Origin: a virus
DNA length: 64,000 nt
Strand: one strand, 5' to 3'
Virus record (IMG/VR): IMGVR_UViG_3300032224_001305
Coordinates: 37,376-101,375 of that record
Positions 24,163 through 32,588 of this stretch are shown in pieces. Within the stretch, counting starts at the first letter, position 1. Each line of letters starts with the position of its first letter. Under the pieces are notes generated by a model that saw only the letters and a program-made list of their open reading frames with translations, ran no database searches and was not told where the DNA came from. A program made the position numbers and the translations under genes.

Positions 24163-25077
24163 ATGCTACGTCACGACAAAAAAGCGCGTCTTCTAGCCAA
24201 GGTAGCCGGTAAGGGCGGCAAAGGTGACGCTAGCGTTTTCACCAGTACTGGCGTAGACGCCGCCATATCACACCATAAGCACAACAAGGGAACATGGGCG
24301 TCGGGCACAGACCTACAGCCCGTAGTTCCAGTTCCCTTAGAGACAAAGCGCCCCATATTGGCGGACGACTTTCCTAAGAACCTTGCTGAGATAGTCAACG
24401 CTAAGTACCAGGCCTTGCGTGAAGAAGCACACCACACTGAGGAGATGCACAAGACTCCTAGCGGTGAGAAGGCTCCCTCAGCAGAGACACTGGTTGACGT
24501 AGTTCCCACGGGAGCCGGTAGATTGCGTCTACAGGCTATTGCCGATGGGCTGACCTCATCAAAGAATACGACTGGCGGTGACTACGATCCGCTCTACCCA
24601 CGCAAGGTCACCTTTGGCAATGCCAAGGCCGACAAGCCCATAGCGGTAGGACAGGACAAGGTCGCTAGCCACGAGGGTTGCTGCAACAAGTGTGGTGCCA
24701 AGTGCGCTAAGTGCTCTGCCGAAGAAGAGAAGAAAGAGCATTCAAAGAAGGCCAGCGCAGTTATGGGTAGCCAACTTGGTCAGTTCATCGCTGGCGCTCC
24801 TGGTGCAGCCCTAGGCGCAGCGGCTCTGACCGATAAGAAGAAGAATCGTGGTAAGGCCGCGCTATATTCTGGCCTTGGTTCAGTGGGCGGTACACTGGCC
24901 GGTGCTCTTGGCGGAGCAGGCGCAGGAGCCATAGCTGGACCACACGTTGCCGTACCGTTGGCACTATTAGGTGCCGTAGCTGGTGGTCATGTAGGCGCAG
25001 GCTACGGAGCTCATAAAGCAGAGCACGGTTCTAAGGTTAGAGCCAAGCTAAAGAAGAACAACAAGAAGAGCAAGTGA
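24163..25077 (+). CDS. Virion-type protein with Cys cluster and glycine-zipper C-terminus
   Basis: A 304-aa protein starting MLRHDKKARLLAKVAGKGG at 24163, with GAGGAAATT upstream. The middle holds a dense Cys group (GCCNKCGAKCAKCSAEEEKKE, ~residues 189-209), possibly metal-binding. The C-terminal ~90 residues form Gly/Ala-rich hydrophobic zippers (GAPGAALGAAAL; GTLAGALGGAGAGAIAG), typical of membrane-inserting virion proteins. The N-terminus is a variant of the shared tag. Confidence 0.65.
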   Translation: MLRHDKKARLLAKVAGKGGKGDASVFTSTGVDAAISHHKHNKGTWASGTDLQPVVPVPLETKRPILADDFPKNLAEIVNAKYQALREEAHHTEEMHKTPSGEKAPSAETLVDVVPTGAGRLRLQAIADGLTSSKNTTGGDYDPLYPRKVTFGNAKADKPIAVGQDKVASHEGCCNKCGAKCAKCSAEEEKKEHSKKASAVMGSQLGQFIAGAPGAALGAAALTDKKKNRGKAALYSGLGSVGGTLAGALGGAGAGAIAGPHVAVPLALLGAVAGGHVGAGYGAHKAEHGSKVRAKLKKNNKKSK

Positions 25078-25107
25078 TAACCGCACTTAGCTGTTAGGAG
25101 ACAGACA

Positions 25108-25620
25108 ATGAACAGAGAGCGTTTACTACGTATGGCCGCACTAGCAAACGGCGCGCCGGTTGAGAAGACTGCAGCTGATATTTCTTCATGCAAGGACACG
25201 CTGTGCCACGTACTAGGCGCTCTTCTGGCCCTGCGCCAGATGCACCAGTCGATACACTGGACGCTGTCAGGACCCAACTACTACGGTGACCACCAGCTAT
25301 TTGGTCGCCTATATGACGCGCAGGACGACGACATCGACACGATCGGTGAGAAGATCGTCGCTTTCTGCGGCCCTGACCCAGTAGAGGCGGGTTACCTGTC
25401 GAATCTACAGGCAGAATATATCAAGAAGTGGTCTTCGGGTGATGCGATCAAAGCAGCCCTAGCCGCTGAGCAGGACTTCCAGGCCATCATCAAGGACGTA
25501 TACGACAAGCTTGAGGAGAACGACGAGCTGACACTAGGCTTGGACGACTTCTTGATGACCGTGGCTGACAAGCACGAGACGCACATCTACCTGCTACAGC
25601 AGAGACTAGGTGGTAAGTAA
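25108..25620 (+). CDS. Dps-like ferritin with N-terminal virion tag
   Basis: A 170-aa protein; ATG after TAGGAG. After a 25-residue leader (MNRERLLRMAALANGAPVEKTA) comes a four-helix ferritin-like domain. HQSIHWTLSGPNYYGDHQLFGRLYDAQDDDIDTIGEKI carries the His and Asp/Glu residues of the Dps ferroxidase site, and a later EQDFQAIIKDVYDKLEEN helix and HETHIYLLQQRL helix follow. Dps proteins oxidise and store iron and shield DNA. The leader has the same L-[LV]-[KR]-M-A pattern as neighbouring virion proteins, so it is probably loaded into the capsid or another phage compartment. Confidence 0.82.
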   Translation: MNRERLLRMAALANGAPVEKTAADISSCKDTLCHVLGALLALRQMHQSIHWTLSGPNYYGDHQLFGRLYDAQDDDIDTIGEKIVAFCGPDPVEAGYLSNLQAEYIKKWSSGDAIKAALAAEQDFQAIIKDVYDKLEENDELTLGLDDFLMTVADKHETHIYLLQQRLGGK

Positions 25621-25643
25621 TTTTCTAACCAGTAGAGGGCTGC

Positions 25644-26171
25644 ATGTCTAACAGAGACCAGCTAGTAAAATTTGCTTTCGCTACTGGCCTTGTAAAAGAG
25701 GCCGTTAATCCTATGGCTGCTGTAGAAACTGTGGCTAAGGGATACGGCGCAGCAGCGAAAGGCCTAGGGGCAGACATAAAGTCTGGCGCGGGGCAGTTCT
25801 TTGAGAATGTGCTGGGCAAGAACGTTGCTGGTGCTAAAGCAGCGCGTACAGAGGCCAAAGCTGCCATAGGTAAGCTAGACACAGAGCTTACGGAAGCAGC
25901 CAAAGCTGGTAAGCCTGTTGAGGCACGTTTCGGTGAGTTTGCTCCTCTGAGAGACAACTTAGAAGCGGCAAAGACAGGAGTAGGCGAGGCAGAAATGGCC
26001 ACCAGAAAAGCTAGACTAGCTGCTGGTGCCGGTGCTGGCGCGATAGGTGCTGGCCTATTAGGCTTGAAGATGTACCGCAACGCTGCTGCCAAAGCTATGA
26101 ACCGCAAGCTGCTAATGGGTGCTGGTGCCGCAGGCTTGGGCGGTTTGGCTCTTGGTTCGGCACTGGACTAA
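25644..26171 (+). CDS. Virion-type protein with LVKFA tag and glycine zippers
   Basis: A 175-aa protein: MSNRDQLVKFAFATGLVKEA, an Ala/Glu-rich helical middle, then two Gly-rich hydrophobic segments (AAGAGAGAIGAGLLGLKMY; LLMGAGAAGLGGLALGSALD). Likely a membrane-active internal virion protein. Confidence 0.65.
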   Translation: MSNRDQLVKFAFATGLVKEAVNPMAAVETVAKGYGAAAKGLGADIKSGAGQFFENVLGKNVAGAKAARTEAKAAIGKLDTELTEAAKAGKPVEARFGEFAPLRDNLEAAKTGVGEAEMATRKARLAAGAGAGAIGAGLLGLKMYRNAAAKAMNRKLLMGAGAAGLGGLALGSALD

Positions 26172-26173
26172 TA

Positions 26174-26398
26174 ATGACGTCTCACTTACGTAGTAGATTA
26201 GTGAAGCTGGCGTCCTCTCTGTACAAGGGGGACGTCCGCTTTATTAATAGAACAAAAGTCACTACGGAAGTGGGTACGAATCAGGTAGTGACCTCTAAGT
26301 TATTGGGCCTGCCAGATCCTACGGATCTAAGCGTCGTCCCCGTGGGACCTAGCAACCCGCAGAGTGAGACGACACCATGGACCAAGACTCTTACCTAG
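26174..26398 (+). CDS. Small virion-type protein with LVKLA tag
   Basis: A 74-aa protein: MTSHLRSRLVKLASSLYKG, then a beta-rich or disordered body. It overlaps the following gene by 22 bases. Confidence 0.6.
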   Translation: MTSHLRSRLVKLASSLYKGDVRFINRTKVTTEVGTNQVVTSKLLGLPDPTDLSVVPVGPSNPQSETTPWTKTLT

Positions 26399-27219
26399 CA
26401 AAACAAGCCGCACATGCAGACGATAGGCTACGTGAGCGTACCAAGGCTCACCCTGCCGTCTTGCATGAGCTACGTAAGAAATTACGAAGAATAAAACTAG
26501 AGCGCGGAACCCACCATGCTAGGATACCTGGCGGTGGCTACGCTGTTCTAAAAGATATTGGCGACCGTCATGTAGTAGCTACAGTACTAGCTAGCAACAT
26601 GAATCCGCCTGGCAAAGACGTAAGTCAGCGCCTACGAGGTAAGCGTATGCTGTTTAAACGAGCGCAGCTCATCAAAATGGCCGACAGAATTGCTAGCCAG
26701 ATTGGCCCTGTAAAACCACCGGCGCAGACTGTTACAGTCAAGGGTATTGCTCCACCGCCACCAGCTTCGTCAATGGGAGGAGTGCCAAATGCTCCGCCTG
26801 TAAAGCCGATGTCAACTAGATCGGCCAGCCCTACTACAGAGCTGGGCGGTATGCCCAACGTGACGTCTAATCCAATCCCGTCACTACCGCCTATACAGTC
26901 ATCGGCATCACTAAAGCCGCAAGTGGGTTCTAATGTGGACGCTGTAATAAAGAAGGCGTCCAGACTGTCTAGATTCATGAAAGCTCCTAGAGACACTGAC
27001 AGCAAGCCAGACTGGTTTCCCAAAGCCATATTGGCCGGCGCAGTACTTGGTGGTTTACACGGAGTTATACGACCGCACTCAGCCTTCTCAGGTGGTATAG
27101 AGCAGGGGAAGATCACGCTGAAGAATAGATTAGCTGGTGGTTTAGTGGGCTCTACTGTTGGCGCAGGTCTTGGTTGGATGCCGCAGATTGTCTATGAAGG
27201 CCTCAACGGTAAAGACTGA
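26377..27219 (+). CDS. Two-part virion-type protein with internal LIKMA start
   Basis: A 280-aa frame. Residues 1-88 form a basic alpha/beta domain (HPAVLHELRKKLRRIKLERGTHHARIPGGGYAVLKD...HVVATVL) of unknown family. At residue 91 a second start (MLFKRAQLIKMADRIASQI) carries the shared N-terminal motif and is preceded by GAGGTAAGC. The remainder is Pro/Ser-rich with a glycine-zipper hydrophobic end. Two proteins (280 and 190 aa) are likely made from one gene. Confidence 0.6.
   Translation: MDQDSYLAKQAAHADDRLRERTKAHPAVLHELRKKLRRIKLERGTHHARIPGGGYAVLKDIGDRHVVATVLASNMNPPGKDVSQRLRGKRMLFKRAQLIKMADRIASQIGPVKPPAQTVTVKGIAPPPPASSMGGVPNAPPVKPMSTRSASPTTELGGMPNVTSNPIPSLPPIQSSASLKPQVGSNVDAVIKKASRLSRFMKAPRDTDSKPDWFPKAILAGAVLGGLHGVIRPHSAFSGGIEQGKITLKNRLAGGLVGSTVGAGLGWMPQIVYEGLNGKD
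26647..27219 (+). CDS. Internal-start product of the preceding gene (190 aa)
   Basis: ATG at 26647 with GAGG six bases upstream, in frame with the 280-aa gene. Its N-terminus exactly matches the position and pattern of the virion tag in sister genes. Alternatively the two parts were once separate genes that fused by loss of a stop. Confidence 0.45.
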   Translation: MLFKRAQLIKMADRIASQIGPVKPPAQTVTVKGIAPPPPASSMGGVPNAPPVKPMSTRSASPTTELGGMPNVTSNPIPSLPPIQSSASLKPQVGSNVDAVIKKASRLSRFMKAPRDTDSKPDWFPKAILAGAVLGGLHGVIRPHSAFSGGIEQGKITLKNRLAGGLVGSTVGAGLGWMPQIVYEGLNGKD

Positions 27220-27255
27220 TAGCTAAACAAACAGAGGCCCCCTTGGGCTTGTTTG
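27217..27255 (-). terminator. Bidirectional terminator with TTTAGCTATCA motif
   Basis: CAAACAGAGGCCC..GGGC..TGTTTG stem at 27228-27255 between convergent genes. The minus-strand exit reads TTTAGCTATCA and overlaps the TGA stop of the rightward gene. Confidence 0.65.
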
Positions 27256-27261
27256 CGTGCG

Positions 27262-27522
27262 CTACCGCCAAGAAACCTCTCGGAAAGCCCGCGCTTTATG
27301 CGGGTCCATCCAAGTTAGTTTCATCGCAATGTCCGGACGTGTATTACGCATAATACGCGCCTCGCTTTTTGCCTTTTCGACGTCGTCCCACTGCTGTGCG
27401 TACATCCAGCAATTGTTGGTAGCGTCGTAGACACGAAGCACTACGACTCGATGTAGGCGCGCCAGTTCTTCTTCGTGTTCTTCTTTTTCCCTTTCCCACT
27501 TATCCAACCAGTGTTGCTTCAT
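27262..27522 (-). CDS. Hypothetical protein
   Basis: An 86-aa protein; Glu/Lys/Arg-rich helix at the N-terminus, then VVVLRVYDATNNCWMYAQQWDDVEKAKSEA. It overlaps the upstream kinase gene by 23 bases. No family recognised. Confidence 0.65.
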   Translation of the reverse strand: MKQHWLDKWEREKEEHEEELARLHRVVVLRVYDATNNCWMYAQQWDDVEKAKSEARIMRNTRPDIAMKLTWMDPHKARAFREVSWR

Positions 27523-28039
27523 AGCTATTTACCCCCACATATTCGATTTTGGGCCAAAACACCGGCCACTCGGCCGCCATCTTGGTGAAGTTGCTTGCCT
27601 GCCGCTGAATACCACTTGCTGGAACTCCGTGCAGGTTCCTGTCCGCATAGCTCTGGTAATCAAGCCAACCTCCCCTAGGGAGCATGGTGATTACCTCCAC
27701 CGCGTATTCGTACGCGTTGGACAGTGCCATGTATGGCGCCACCTCTGCAATACTGCAGTTGGTGTTGTCCACCACCACAAACGACTTACCAGTGGACACG
27801 CACTCTACGAACTTGCGCAGACATTCGCCATGCGCTTTTGGCAACTGCTTTGGGTCGAAGTTGTAGTTGCCGTGTCTATCGATGAAGTAGTTGTCCGCAG
27901 ACACTACGTGCGGCGGATCAATCCCGTACTTCTCCACCCATGCAAATTGTCCAGTACCCGGGTCTACCCTGTAAAGGTTCTTGACCCAGGTCGATTTACC
28001 AGAGCCAGAGGGACCCGAAAGAATAACGACGTGTTTCAT
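27500..28039 (-). CDS. P-loop kinase, polynucleotide kinase-like (AAA_33 / NEDD4BP2-like)
   Basis: A 179-aa protein with Walker A GPSGSGKSTW at residues 9-18, then VSADNYFID (substrate/metal Asp), NYNFDPKQLPKAHGECLR, and the Walker-B-like strand SFVVVDNTNCSIAEVAPYMAL. The order matches the N-terminal domain of NEDD4BP2-type and other PNK-like kinases, which phosphorylate 5'-OH ends of RNA or DNA. A repair role toward host tRNA cleavage would fit a tRNA-carrying phage, but this is inferred. Confidence 0.8.
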   Translation of the reverse strand: MKHVVILSGPSGSGKSTWVKNLYRVDPGTGQFAWVEKYGIDPPHVVSADNYFIDRHGNYNFDPKQLPKAHGECLRKFVECVSTGKSFVVVDNTNCSIAEVAPYMALSNAYEYAVEVITMLPRGGWLDYQSYADRNLHGVPASGIQRQASNFTKMAAEWPVFWPKIEYVGVNSYEATLVG

Positions 28040-28076
28040 GTTGTCCTACATGGCGCAGTAGCACCGTTCGGACTTC

Positions 28077-28083
28077 TTATACC
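28077..28083 (-). promoter_or_regulatory. GGTATAAGAAG promoter-like element
   Basis: On the minus strand CTGGTATAAGAAG lies ~38 bases upstream of the kinase ATG and shortly after a terminator hairpin plus TTAGCTATTA motif. It begins a new operon. Confidence 0.5.
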
Positions 28084-28104
28084 AGCCTGTGCCGTAAAGT
28101 TTGC

Positions 28105-28145
28105 TAATAGCTAAACAACAACGGCGCCCATATGAGCGCCGCCGT
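28105..28145 (-). terminator. Terminator hairpin with TTAGCTATTA motif
   Basis: GGCGC-loop-GCGCC stem within ACGGCG...GCCGT (28121-28145), then TTGTTGTTTAGCTATTA on the minus strand. Confidence 0.65.
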
Positions 28146-28158
28146 GTTTATTACCTAA

Positions 28159-28485
28159 CTATAGATCGTCGGACTTGGCATACGCGCGCAAGTAGACATC
28201 CTTACTTGCCAGTTGTGCCGTAGTGCTTGGTTCAAGCTTTGCATAAAACGCGCTGCTATCTACGCCGTACACAACGACGCCGCCTTGCCCATCACCAGTG
28301 GTAATGAACGTCTTGACTGCCTCAACGGCCTCGTCTACGTCCTTTACCGCCTTTACTGTGATCAGGTCGGATACGAGCTCCAGACTGGTTAGCTTCTTCT
28401 TAGTTAGGCTCTTGGTCGTGTCGACTAATAGCACAGCTCGGCCCGAACCAGTTAGATCCTGTATGTCTACGATTGACGACTTCAT
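28159..28485 (-). CDS. Hypothetical protein
   Basis: A 108-aa alpha/beta protein (AVLLVDTTKSLTKKKL; VVVYGVDSSAFYAKL). No family recognised. Last gene of its operon. Confidence 0.65.
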   Translation of the reverse strand: MKSSIVDIQDLTGSGRAVLLVDTTKSLTKKKLTSLELVSDLITVKAVKDVDEAVEAVKTFITTGDGQGGVVVYGVDSSAFYAKLEPSTTAQLASKDVYLRAYAKSDDL

Positions 28486-28913
28486 AACACTCCTTGCTTC
28501 ATGTAGTTTACCTCGATATCTGCGCTGAATGACACATCAGGCGATAGGATTGTACATCGGCGGCAGCGTCCGTACTTATTACTGAGTGTTAAATCGTTGC
28601 AAGAAGTTCTATCGTGCGTAGGCAATAACACATTAAGAAGCTCCGCGCCGTTTTCCAACAACTTACTGCGTAACAGCTCTGCTGCTTTCTCCGCAGCAGC
28701 TCTTTGCGCTCTGCACTCCTCGGCCACTCTACTACTTGATAGTGCCATAAGCTGGGCACCAGACATTGTGTCTATGTCCACGACTAATTCCCTCCAGTCA
28801 TACGGTACGGGAGCGCACAGCGACATCGGGTCCTCCGGTAGTGTTAGGGATTGGTACGTACCGGAGGAAGTGTACACCGAGTGCCGCTCTGTTGGTCCTA
28901 GTACCAAGCCCAC
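28482..28913 (-). CDS. Hypothetical protein with C-terminal Cys pair
   Basis: A 143-aa protein; a central coiled-coil helix (RVAEECRAQRAAAEKAAELLRSKLLENG) and GRCRRCTI near the end, possibly with the Cys in TSCNDL forming a zinc site. Overlaps both neighbours by a few bases. Confidence 0.6.
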   Translation of the reverse strand: MGLVLGPTERHSVYTSSGTYQSLTLPEDPMSLCAPVPYDWRELVVDIDTMSGAQLMALSSSRVAEECRAQRAAAEKAAELLRSKLLENGAELLNVLLPTHDRTSCNDLTLSNKYGRCRRCTILSPDVSFSADIEVNYMKQGVL

Positions 28914-29557
28914 ATTGAGAACCCTTTATTAGCCCAGAACCTAAGCCACTTACAAGCCTGGTAAATTGTTAGGTAATTTCTAAGCGGGTATTCTGGGAAG
29001 TTGTAGGTCTTTGGCAGATATTCTTTATTACCCGTCATAAGCGCCTCTGCAATCCCTTTGATCTCGGGAGAAAAGAGCTCGGCTGACTTCTTGGCGGCTG
29101 CCTCAAGTTTGTCCGCATACTCTAACATTTTATCAGCGGTCATATCCTTGTATGCTTCGCCAATGAGGTCGCCACCTACTGTACTTGAACAGTGCCTCAG
29201 CACATTGCCGCGAAAACCAACGTCTGTTGTGGCAATACCGATGACCTCACCGAAGCCGTCTTGTGTGGCAGCCAACTCTCCGATGTAAATGCCGTCGCAT
29301 TCTTTTAGGGCTTCCTCCCACGACAGTCCACCAGGATTAGCCGCATGGTCCGCACGCAGCCATTCCGTAGCCGCGGCGTCTCTACCAACGCGTGGGCAAC
29401 CAATGACCTCATATGGGCTGATGGAGATGGCGTCCATCAGCTTACGTAGTTCCTTCTTCCTATCAGAGGTTGCTTGGTAGTATTCCTCTTCTAGCGCAAC
29501 TCCTTCATCAAGGTGCTCATCAATAAACTTTCTGTTCAGTACCCAATCAAGACCCAT
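28898..29557 (-). CDS. Conserved 'MGLDWV' phage protein
   Basis: A 219-aa protein beginning MGLDWVLNRK. A similar start is found in conserved proteins of large phages and viruses, but the function is not known. Mixed alpha/beta with a GCPRVGRDAAATEW segment. ATG after GGAGG. Confidence 0.65.
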   Translation of the reverse strand: MGLDWVLNRKFIDEHLDEGVALEEEYYQATSDRKKELRKLMDAISISPYEVIGCPRVGRDAAATEWLRADHAANPGGLSWEEALKECDGIYIGELAATQDGFGEVIGIATTDVGFRGNVLRHCSSTVGGDLIGEAYKDMTADKMLEYADKLEAAAKKSAELFSPEIKGIAEALMTGNKEYLPKTYNFPEYPLRNYLTIYQACKWLRFWANKGFSMWAWY

Positions 29558-29581
29558 AACGCACCTCCATTAAATAAGAAA

Positions 29582-29606
29582 GGGTAGCCACATACAGTGA
29601 CTACCC
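29582..29606 (-). terminator. Rho-independent terminator
   Basis: GGGTAG/CTACCC stem with 13-base loop; minus-strand exit TTTCTTATTT. Confidence 0.6.
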
Positions 29607-29646
29607 CTTCTTACTTTTACCAGCAATGACTAAGGCTTTTGCTATA

Positions 29647-30015
29647 TTAAGCAGGTACACTAATCTTTGGCGCGCTTTCTAGTGCAGAAACAAGCGCTTC
29701 CACCTCAGATGAGTAGTCCGAGAGTATCGGTACGATACCTATACGACCAACTCGCCACTGCTTGCCTTTGATACGGCTAATTGGATGTACGTACAGACTA
29801 TTGTCCTGCCACGCACGCCGCACCAGTTCTAGCAACCCCCCTAGCGTGGTCGGGTCGTCTAACATAGGTAGGCACTCAAACTCTAGAGCCACTAACCCGC
29901 TATCGGGTACGCGCCAAGTCACACCATCGCTTGTTTGATAAGCCATACCAGGCAACCAGCGCCAGCCTTTGCACTTGATTACCCTCTTTGCCAATGTTTT
30001 GTATCTCATATCCAC
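29647..30015 (-). CDS. Phage protein with 'DDPTTLGGLLELV' domain
   Basis: A 122-aa protein. The segments RVIKCKGWRWLPGM, LPMLDDPTTLGGLLELVRRAW and EALVSALESA match the 120-aa protein at 36960-37322 almost position by position, and the C-terminus of the 232-aa protein at 35544 carries a related module. It is a common small phage domain of unknown function. Confidence 0.7.
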   Translation of the reverse strand: MDMRYKTLAKRVIKCKGWRWLPGMAYQTSDGVTWRVPDSGLVALEFECLPMLDDPTTLGGLLELVRRAWQDNSLYVHPISRIKGKQWRVGRIGIVPILSDYSSEVEALVSALESAPKISVPA

Positions 30016-30069
30016 CCCTGATATAAGAATACCTGTGCCAGGTGGAATCGGAAGTATTATCTGACAGGA

Positions 30070-30107
30070 TATGCCGTAGATACTACGAATAAAGCATCTA
30101 CGGCATA
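30070..30107 (-). terminator. Perfect 12-bp stem-loop after the reductase gene
   Basis: TATGCCGTAGAT/ATCTACGGCATA with 14-base loop, 14 bases downstream of the reductase stop on the minus strand. No clear U-tract. Confidence 0.5.
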
Positions 30108-30121
30108 CCCAGACACAATGA

Positions 30122-32338
30122 TTAGCCGATGTTCAGTTCGATTGGGCAAGCACCTCCAGAGCAGGCAAGTGCTTCCTCATCGTAACCTTCTTCCGTAACA
30201 GCATCGGTTATCTGCGCTGATAATTCTGCGTACTTCTTAGCGTCGATGCGCTCCTCAGGTACGTAAGCGTACGCAGAGAAGTCATCGTCCTGAGCCATCA
30301 CAGAGCAACAACGCACCGTAGACTGGAACTTGAGCACCATTTCCGTGAACTGCTCAAACGCAACCTTCTTAGGGTTGTACTTAAGAGTATACGAGCACTG
30401 GTTGCCACGAGGACCCAGCCAGTACTTCTCAATTAGCTGCAGCCACTTGTATTGCTCTTCTGGTGTGGCATCTCCGGCGGCAGTGAAGTCTTCGCCCATC
30501 AGATTACCTATCGGCAACTCTGTCGGGAAACCAACTACCCAATGGCCTGGGTACGATGCTGACACATCCTTGTGCGGATATCCTTTGGCTATCAGACTAT
30601 TGAGCTCGTCAGTGCCTATACCATACTGCACCCAACGCACATAGTGACCGTAGGCAGGGAGGTGCGCACCCTCTGTGCAGAACATCACCTTGCTAATGGT
30701 GCCTGAAGGCTTAACAGTGGTGACCGTGTGAGGATGCACGAGGGTGTCGTTCTGGAGTCTACCTACGAAGCCGTCGTACACCAGCTTGTGTCTAGCCGCG
30801 TTTAGCTTATCCACGTACTTGTCAGCGGTTTCTTCTATATGCTTACGTAGACTGTCCACAAACTCCCAGAACTCCTTGCCCTTCTCAGTGGGGGTTACTA
30901 GGTCAGACCACGTGCAGCCATAGTACTTGTACGCAAATTCGTGGACACCTGTTAGACCAATACCTATGCGGTTAGTGCGACGGACTTCTGCTGCATACAG
31001 ATTGTCCATGCTGTTGACGCGTACTAGGAACTTGGCCATCTCACCGCCAGCATGTAGCGCTTCCTCAGCTGACTCAGCATTAGCCAAGCAAACGTCAGCT
31101 ATGGTGCAGTAGGCGCCCCAGCAGGCCAGAATAATCTCGCCACATGGGTTGGGCAGGAACGGGTATCTCTTCTTCTTAGCTACTTCAAGCGTGTAACCCA
31201 ACATCTCCATAGTTTTATTATGCAGAGTTAACTTACCAGCAATCTTCTCGTCAAAGAGTGTGCGGATATCTAGAGCATCGACACCAGCCGGGTTCCAAGA
31301 CATCAGATGCGCGTTGATAAACCCAGGCTCGCCTGTTCCGTCAAAGTAACCAGCGGAGACCATAGCTTCAAACACACGACGACCGTGGCTGGGCTTGGGC
31401 GAACTGGCTTGCTCCCAGAACTCCTCATCTAGCACAACTGAGTTGTTGGCGGAGCGTAGAAACCCGCCGCGCTTGATGTCGATGAAGTCGAAGATGTCTC
31501 TATCACGCCAAGTCTTAGCAGCCAGACGGGCGGCACGGCGAACACCGCCCACTGCAACGCAAGCAGCCAAGTAGTGGTCTACGAACATAGCCTGCTTCCA
31601 AGGGCGCATACCTGAGCCCTTAATGCCTGCTACCTGCATCAGCGCCTTTATCAGCGGAACCGGCCCCGAGGACGGTCTATTCTGCTGTCCTCTGATAGGA
31701 GAGTTCTTGTGACGGATCTTGGAGAAGTCAAAGATGAATAGTTTCTCCTTGTGCTTCTCCTGCCATGCCGCGGTCTCTAGTATCTCTACTACCTTTACCC
31801 AACCTTCGGCTGTGTCTTCCACTGTAAACCAACGTACAGCCTCTGAGTCCGACGCATACTTGTGACGTGCATCGCGAGCGTTCTCGATCCAGTCCTCGTA
31901 GTCAGGGTGACCGCCCATGTCCCACTGGTCTGGTCCCTCTAGCACGAAGCGCACGTTGGGCATGTTATCCCAGTTTACGCGACACATGTCCGAATCGTAC
32001 AGACGGCTGACGCCAGAGCCCTTCATTAGCAGCCAGAACTTGATAAAGCTGGCCATTGCCGTGCTGCAGTTAGTGAAGGACTCCATAAGCTTTGCTGGCT
32101 GGTCGGAATCGCCGTGCTGTAGGTGTCTACCCGACGTAGGAGCAACGCCAGATAGTATCGCCTTATACAGATCGTTGAATTCCTCCTCGCTACCATTTTC
32201 AGCTAGTGACCAATTGCCTAAGGCAACTCTGTGCGCTACTTCTTCCCAGCTCTCATGAGAGCCGTCCTCTTTCTTTCTGGCGTACTTGTTATTGAATACC
32301 GATTTAGCCATGCCATTTGGAACGTCAAATACACGCAT
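30122..32338 (-). CDS. Class II (adenosylcobalamin-dependent) ribonucleotide reductase, monomeric
   Basis: A 738-aa protein, the size of the Lactobacillus RTPR type. Key cysteines are visible: SFTNCSTAM (early redox Cys), the radical/acid loop NPCGEIILA, the partner Cys in GAYCTIADV, and the C-terminal reducing pair CSGGAC. VKPSGTISKVMFCTEGAHLP is the phosphate-binding region. It reduces ribonucleotides to deoxyribonucleotides using coenzyme B12 and needs neither oxygen nor a second subunit. ATG after AGGAG. With tdk and thyX it supplies dNTPs. A long leader precedes it (to ~32588), but no B12-riboswitch core was recognised there. Confidence 0.92.
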   Translation of the reverse strand: MRVFDVPNGMAKSVFNNKYARKKEDGSHESWEEVAHRVALGNWSLAENGSEEEFNDLYKAILSGVAPTSGRHLQHGDSDQPAKLMESFTNCSTAMASFIKFWLLMKGSGVSRLYDSDMCRVNWDNMPNVRFVLEGPDQWDMGGHPDYEDWIENARDARHKYASDSEAVRWFTVEDTAEGWVKVVEILETAAWQEKHKEKLFIFDFSKIRHKNSPIRGQQNRPSSGPVPLIKALMQVAGIKGSGMRPWKQAMFVDHYLAACVAVGGVRRAARLAAKTWRDRDIFDFIDIKRGGFLRSANNSVVLDEEFWEQASSPKPSHGRRVFEAMVSAGYFDGTGEPGFINAHLMSWNPAGVDALDIRTLFDEKIAGKLTLHNKTMEMLGYTLEVAKKKRYPFLPNPCGEIILACWGAYCTIADVCLANAESAEEALHAGGEMAKFLVRVNSMDNLYAAEVRRTNRIGIGLTGVHEFAYKYYGCTWSDLVTPTEKGKEFWEFVDSLRKHIEETADKYVDKLNAARHKLVYDGFVGRLQNDTLVHPHTVTTVKPSGTISKVMFCTEGAHLPAYGHYVRWVQYGIGTDELNSLIAKGYPHKDVSASYPGHWVVGFPTELPIGNLMGEDFTAAGDATPEEQYKWLQLIEKYWLGPRGNQCSYTLKYNPKKVAFEQFTEMVLKFQSTVRCCSVMAQDDDFSAYAYVPEERIDAKKYAELSAQITDAVTEEGYDEEALACSGGACPIELNIG

Positions 32339-32588
32339 GTAAGCTCCTGCCGATGGTGAAGCAGCAACGTCGCCAGGTAGGACGAGGTAACTACTAAATT
32401 ATTTAGGATTTCCGCGTAATCATTACAGAAAATGCAAGTAGCAACACCCAGAAGGACCACGCCCGGGTATCATACAGCTACTTAGCCGCGTAGCAACTTC
32501 TGCTAGCCTACGTCTTTAATCTTATTACCCAAGATATACATAACCTGGGTGTTGTTGTGGTGTAACTGCTTGATAAGACTATCTGCCG
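32339..32588. other. Gene-free leader upstream of the reductase
   Basis: About 250 bases between the SspB-like gene and the reductase. It contains small hairpins (TAGCA-gaagt-TGCTA; ACCCA..TGGGT near 32527-32550) but no coding frame with a ribosome site and no clear cobalamin-box. Possibly a 5' UTR. Confidence 0.4.

Noticed and set aside
32236-32460. 74-codon minus-strand frame over the reductase start
   Set aside because: Overlaps the reductase gene by ~100 bases in another frame, with no ribosome site.
32339-32588. Cobalamin riboswitch upstream of the B12-dependent reductase
   Set aside because: The position is right, but I could not find a B12-box or the typical junction core; only small unrelated hairpins.
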